Source: a bacterium (GTDB taxonomy: Bacteria > Coprothermobacterota > Coprothermobacteria > Coprothermobacterales > JAADFF01). Taken from it: a stretch of DNA of 6,208 nt. The stretch covers positions 1 through 6,208 of the forward strand of contig JAMORD010000114.1 of NCBI GenBank assembly GCA_027063755.1, in the 5' to 3' direction. Below are positions 5,768-6,208 of this stretch, in pieces. A program made the translations under genes and the position numbers. Within the stretch, counting starts at the first letter, position 1. Each line of letters begins with the position of its first letter. The notes under the pieces are model-generated. The model ran no database searches. It had not been told where the DNA came from and saw only the letters and a program-made list of their open reading frames with translations.

Positions 5768-6208
5768 ATCTTGATGTGATAAAGTGTATTCTTGGTAAAG
5801 AAGCTACATATGAGGATTATGTGGATTATCTCCTGAATACTGTGCAAACGGCAAGGCCGGGTCGTTATTTTGTAGATTGGAATAAGGTAAAGAAGAATGT
5901 TGGTAAATATGCCCCAGAGATAAAGCTTCTTGAGTATGTATTTATGGATGATGGCAAAGATAGGGTAGAAAAACTGAGGGAAGTTTTTAACTGTTGGAAA
6001 AATAAAGAGAAGTTGGGTAAAGCCCTTATTCTGCTTGTTGCATATCGCTATGGTAATAATGGTTTTTATCTTAGGATAGAGGATGGAGTAATGAAGGTAG
6101 ATGTCAAAGATGTTGATAGTCTTATACTGTTTGCCAATGAGACAGGCTTAATTAAAGAACTAACCGTTGAGAATATTATGGACTATGTCACTGGTGTTGA
6201 GGTTGGGC
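5764..6208 (+). CDS. DpnII-family type II restriction endonuclease (GATC), truncated by window edge
   Basis: The frame opens at ATG 5764 within ATGA, overlapping the methyltransferase stop by 4 nt, and is open for 148 codons to the window end. The final visible residues, DYVTGVEVG (140-148), match the conserved central motif of DpnII/MboI-type endonucleases, which in the family continues into a D-T-N...R-K-N-R stretch that forms part of the active region. DpnII-type enzymes are about 280-300 residues, so roughly half is present and the main catalytic part lies beyond the edge. The N-terminal half is mixed alpha/beta with an aromatic- and lysine-rich start and the hydrophobic LGKALILLVAYRYG, similar in character to the family's N-terminal region. 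The expected activity is cleavage at unmethylated GATC. Translational coupling after a methyltransferase would let protection precede cutting. Recognition rests mainly on the terminal motif plus the Dam-family neighbour. Confidence 0.82.
   Translation, partial: MNLDVIKCILGKEATYEDYVDYLLNTVQTARPGRYFVDWNKVKKNVGKYAPEIKLLEYVFMDDGKDRVEKLREVFNCWKNKEKLGKALILLVAYRYGNNGFYLRIEDGVMKVDVKDVDSLILFANETGLIKELTVENIMDYVTGVEVG

Overview
The window is a dense bacterial region with almost no intergenic space. Coding DNA is AT-rich, with many ATA (Ile) and AGA/AGG (Arg) codons. The left operon has clear Shine-Dalgarno (SD) sites of the AGGAGG type and uses a GTG start at position 762. This suits a low-GC, possibly thermophilic, bacterium (Thermotogae-, Aquificota-, Dictyoglomi- or deep Firmicutes-like), but sequence alone does not fix the lineage.

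Left block (1-4052, all plus strand). This looks like a peptide-modification and transport operon. A membrane protein resembling an ABC-2 permease sits at the left edge. It is followed by a radical SAM/SPASM enzyme with an N-terminal PqqD-like (RiPP recognition) domain, an ABC ATPase, a second permease-like membrane protein and a third small membrane protein. The layout recalls RiPP loci such as yydFGHIJ or skf, where a radical SAM enzyme modifies a peptide and an ABC transporter exports it or confers immunity. No convincing precursor peptide is visible, so the substrate is unknown and may lie upstream of the window. The second permease has an amber stop followed in frame by 40 codons that would encode another membrane helix and a charged tail.

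Right block (4081-6208). This is a GATC-type (DpnII-like) restriction-modification system. A Dam/DpnM-family adenine methyltransferase on the minus strand diverges from a second methyltransferase on the plus strand. The second gene overlaps by 4 bases (ATGA) the start of a DpnII-family restriction endonuclease, which runs off the right edge. The second methyltransferase has motif I before motif IV with no large domain between them, so it is not the usual DpnA-type partner. Only 16 bp separate the divergent start codons. That gap holds a perfect TATAAT placed so that the Dam mRNA would be leaderless, plus direct and inverted repeats that could be an operator.

The two blocks meet tail to tail in 28 bp, where an SD-like AGGAGG has no gene behind it. 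This is a plausible recombination boundary between the peptide operon and the restriction-modification cassette. No stretch over 300 bp lacks a gene, and no rRNA, tRNA, CRISPR array or insertion sequence was seen.
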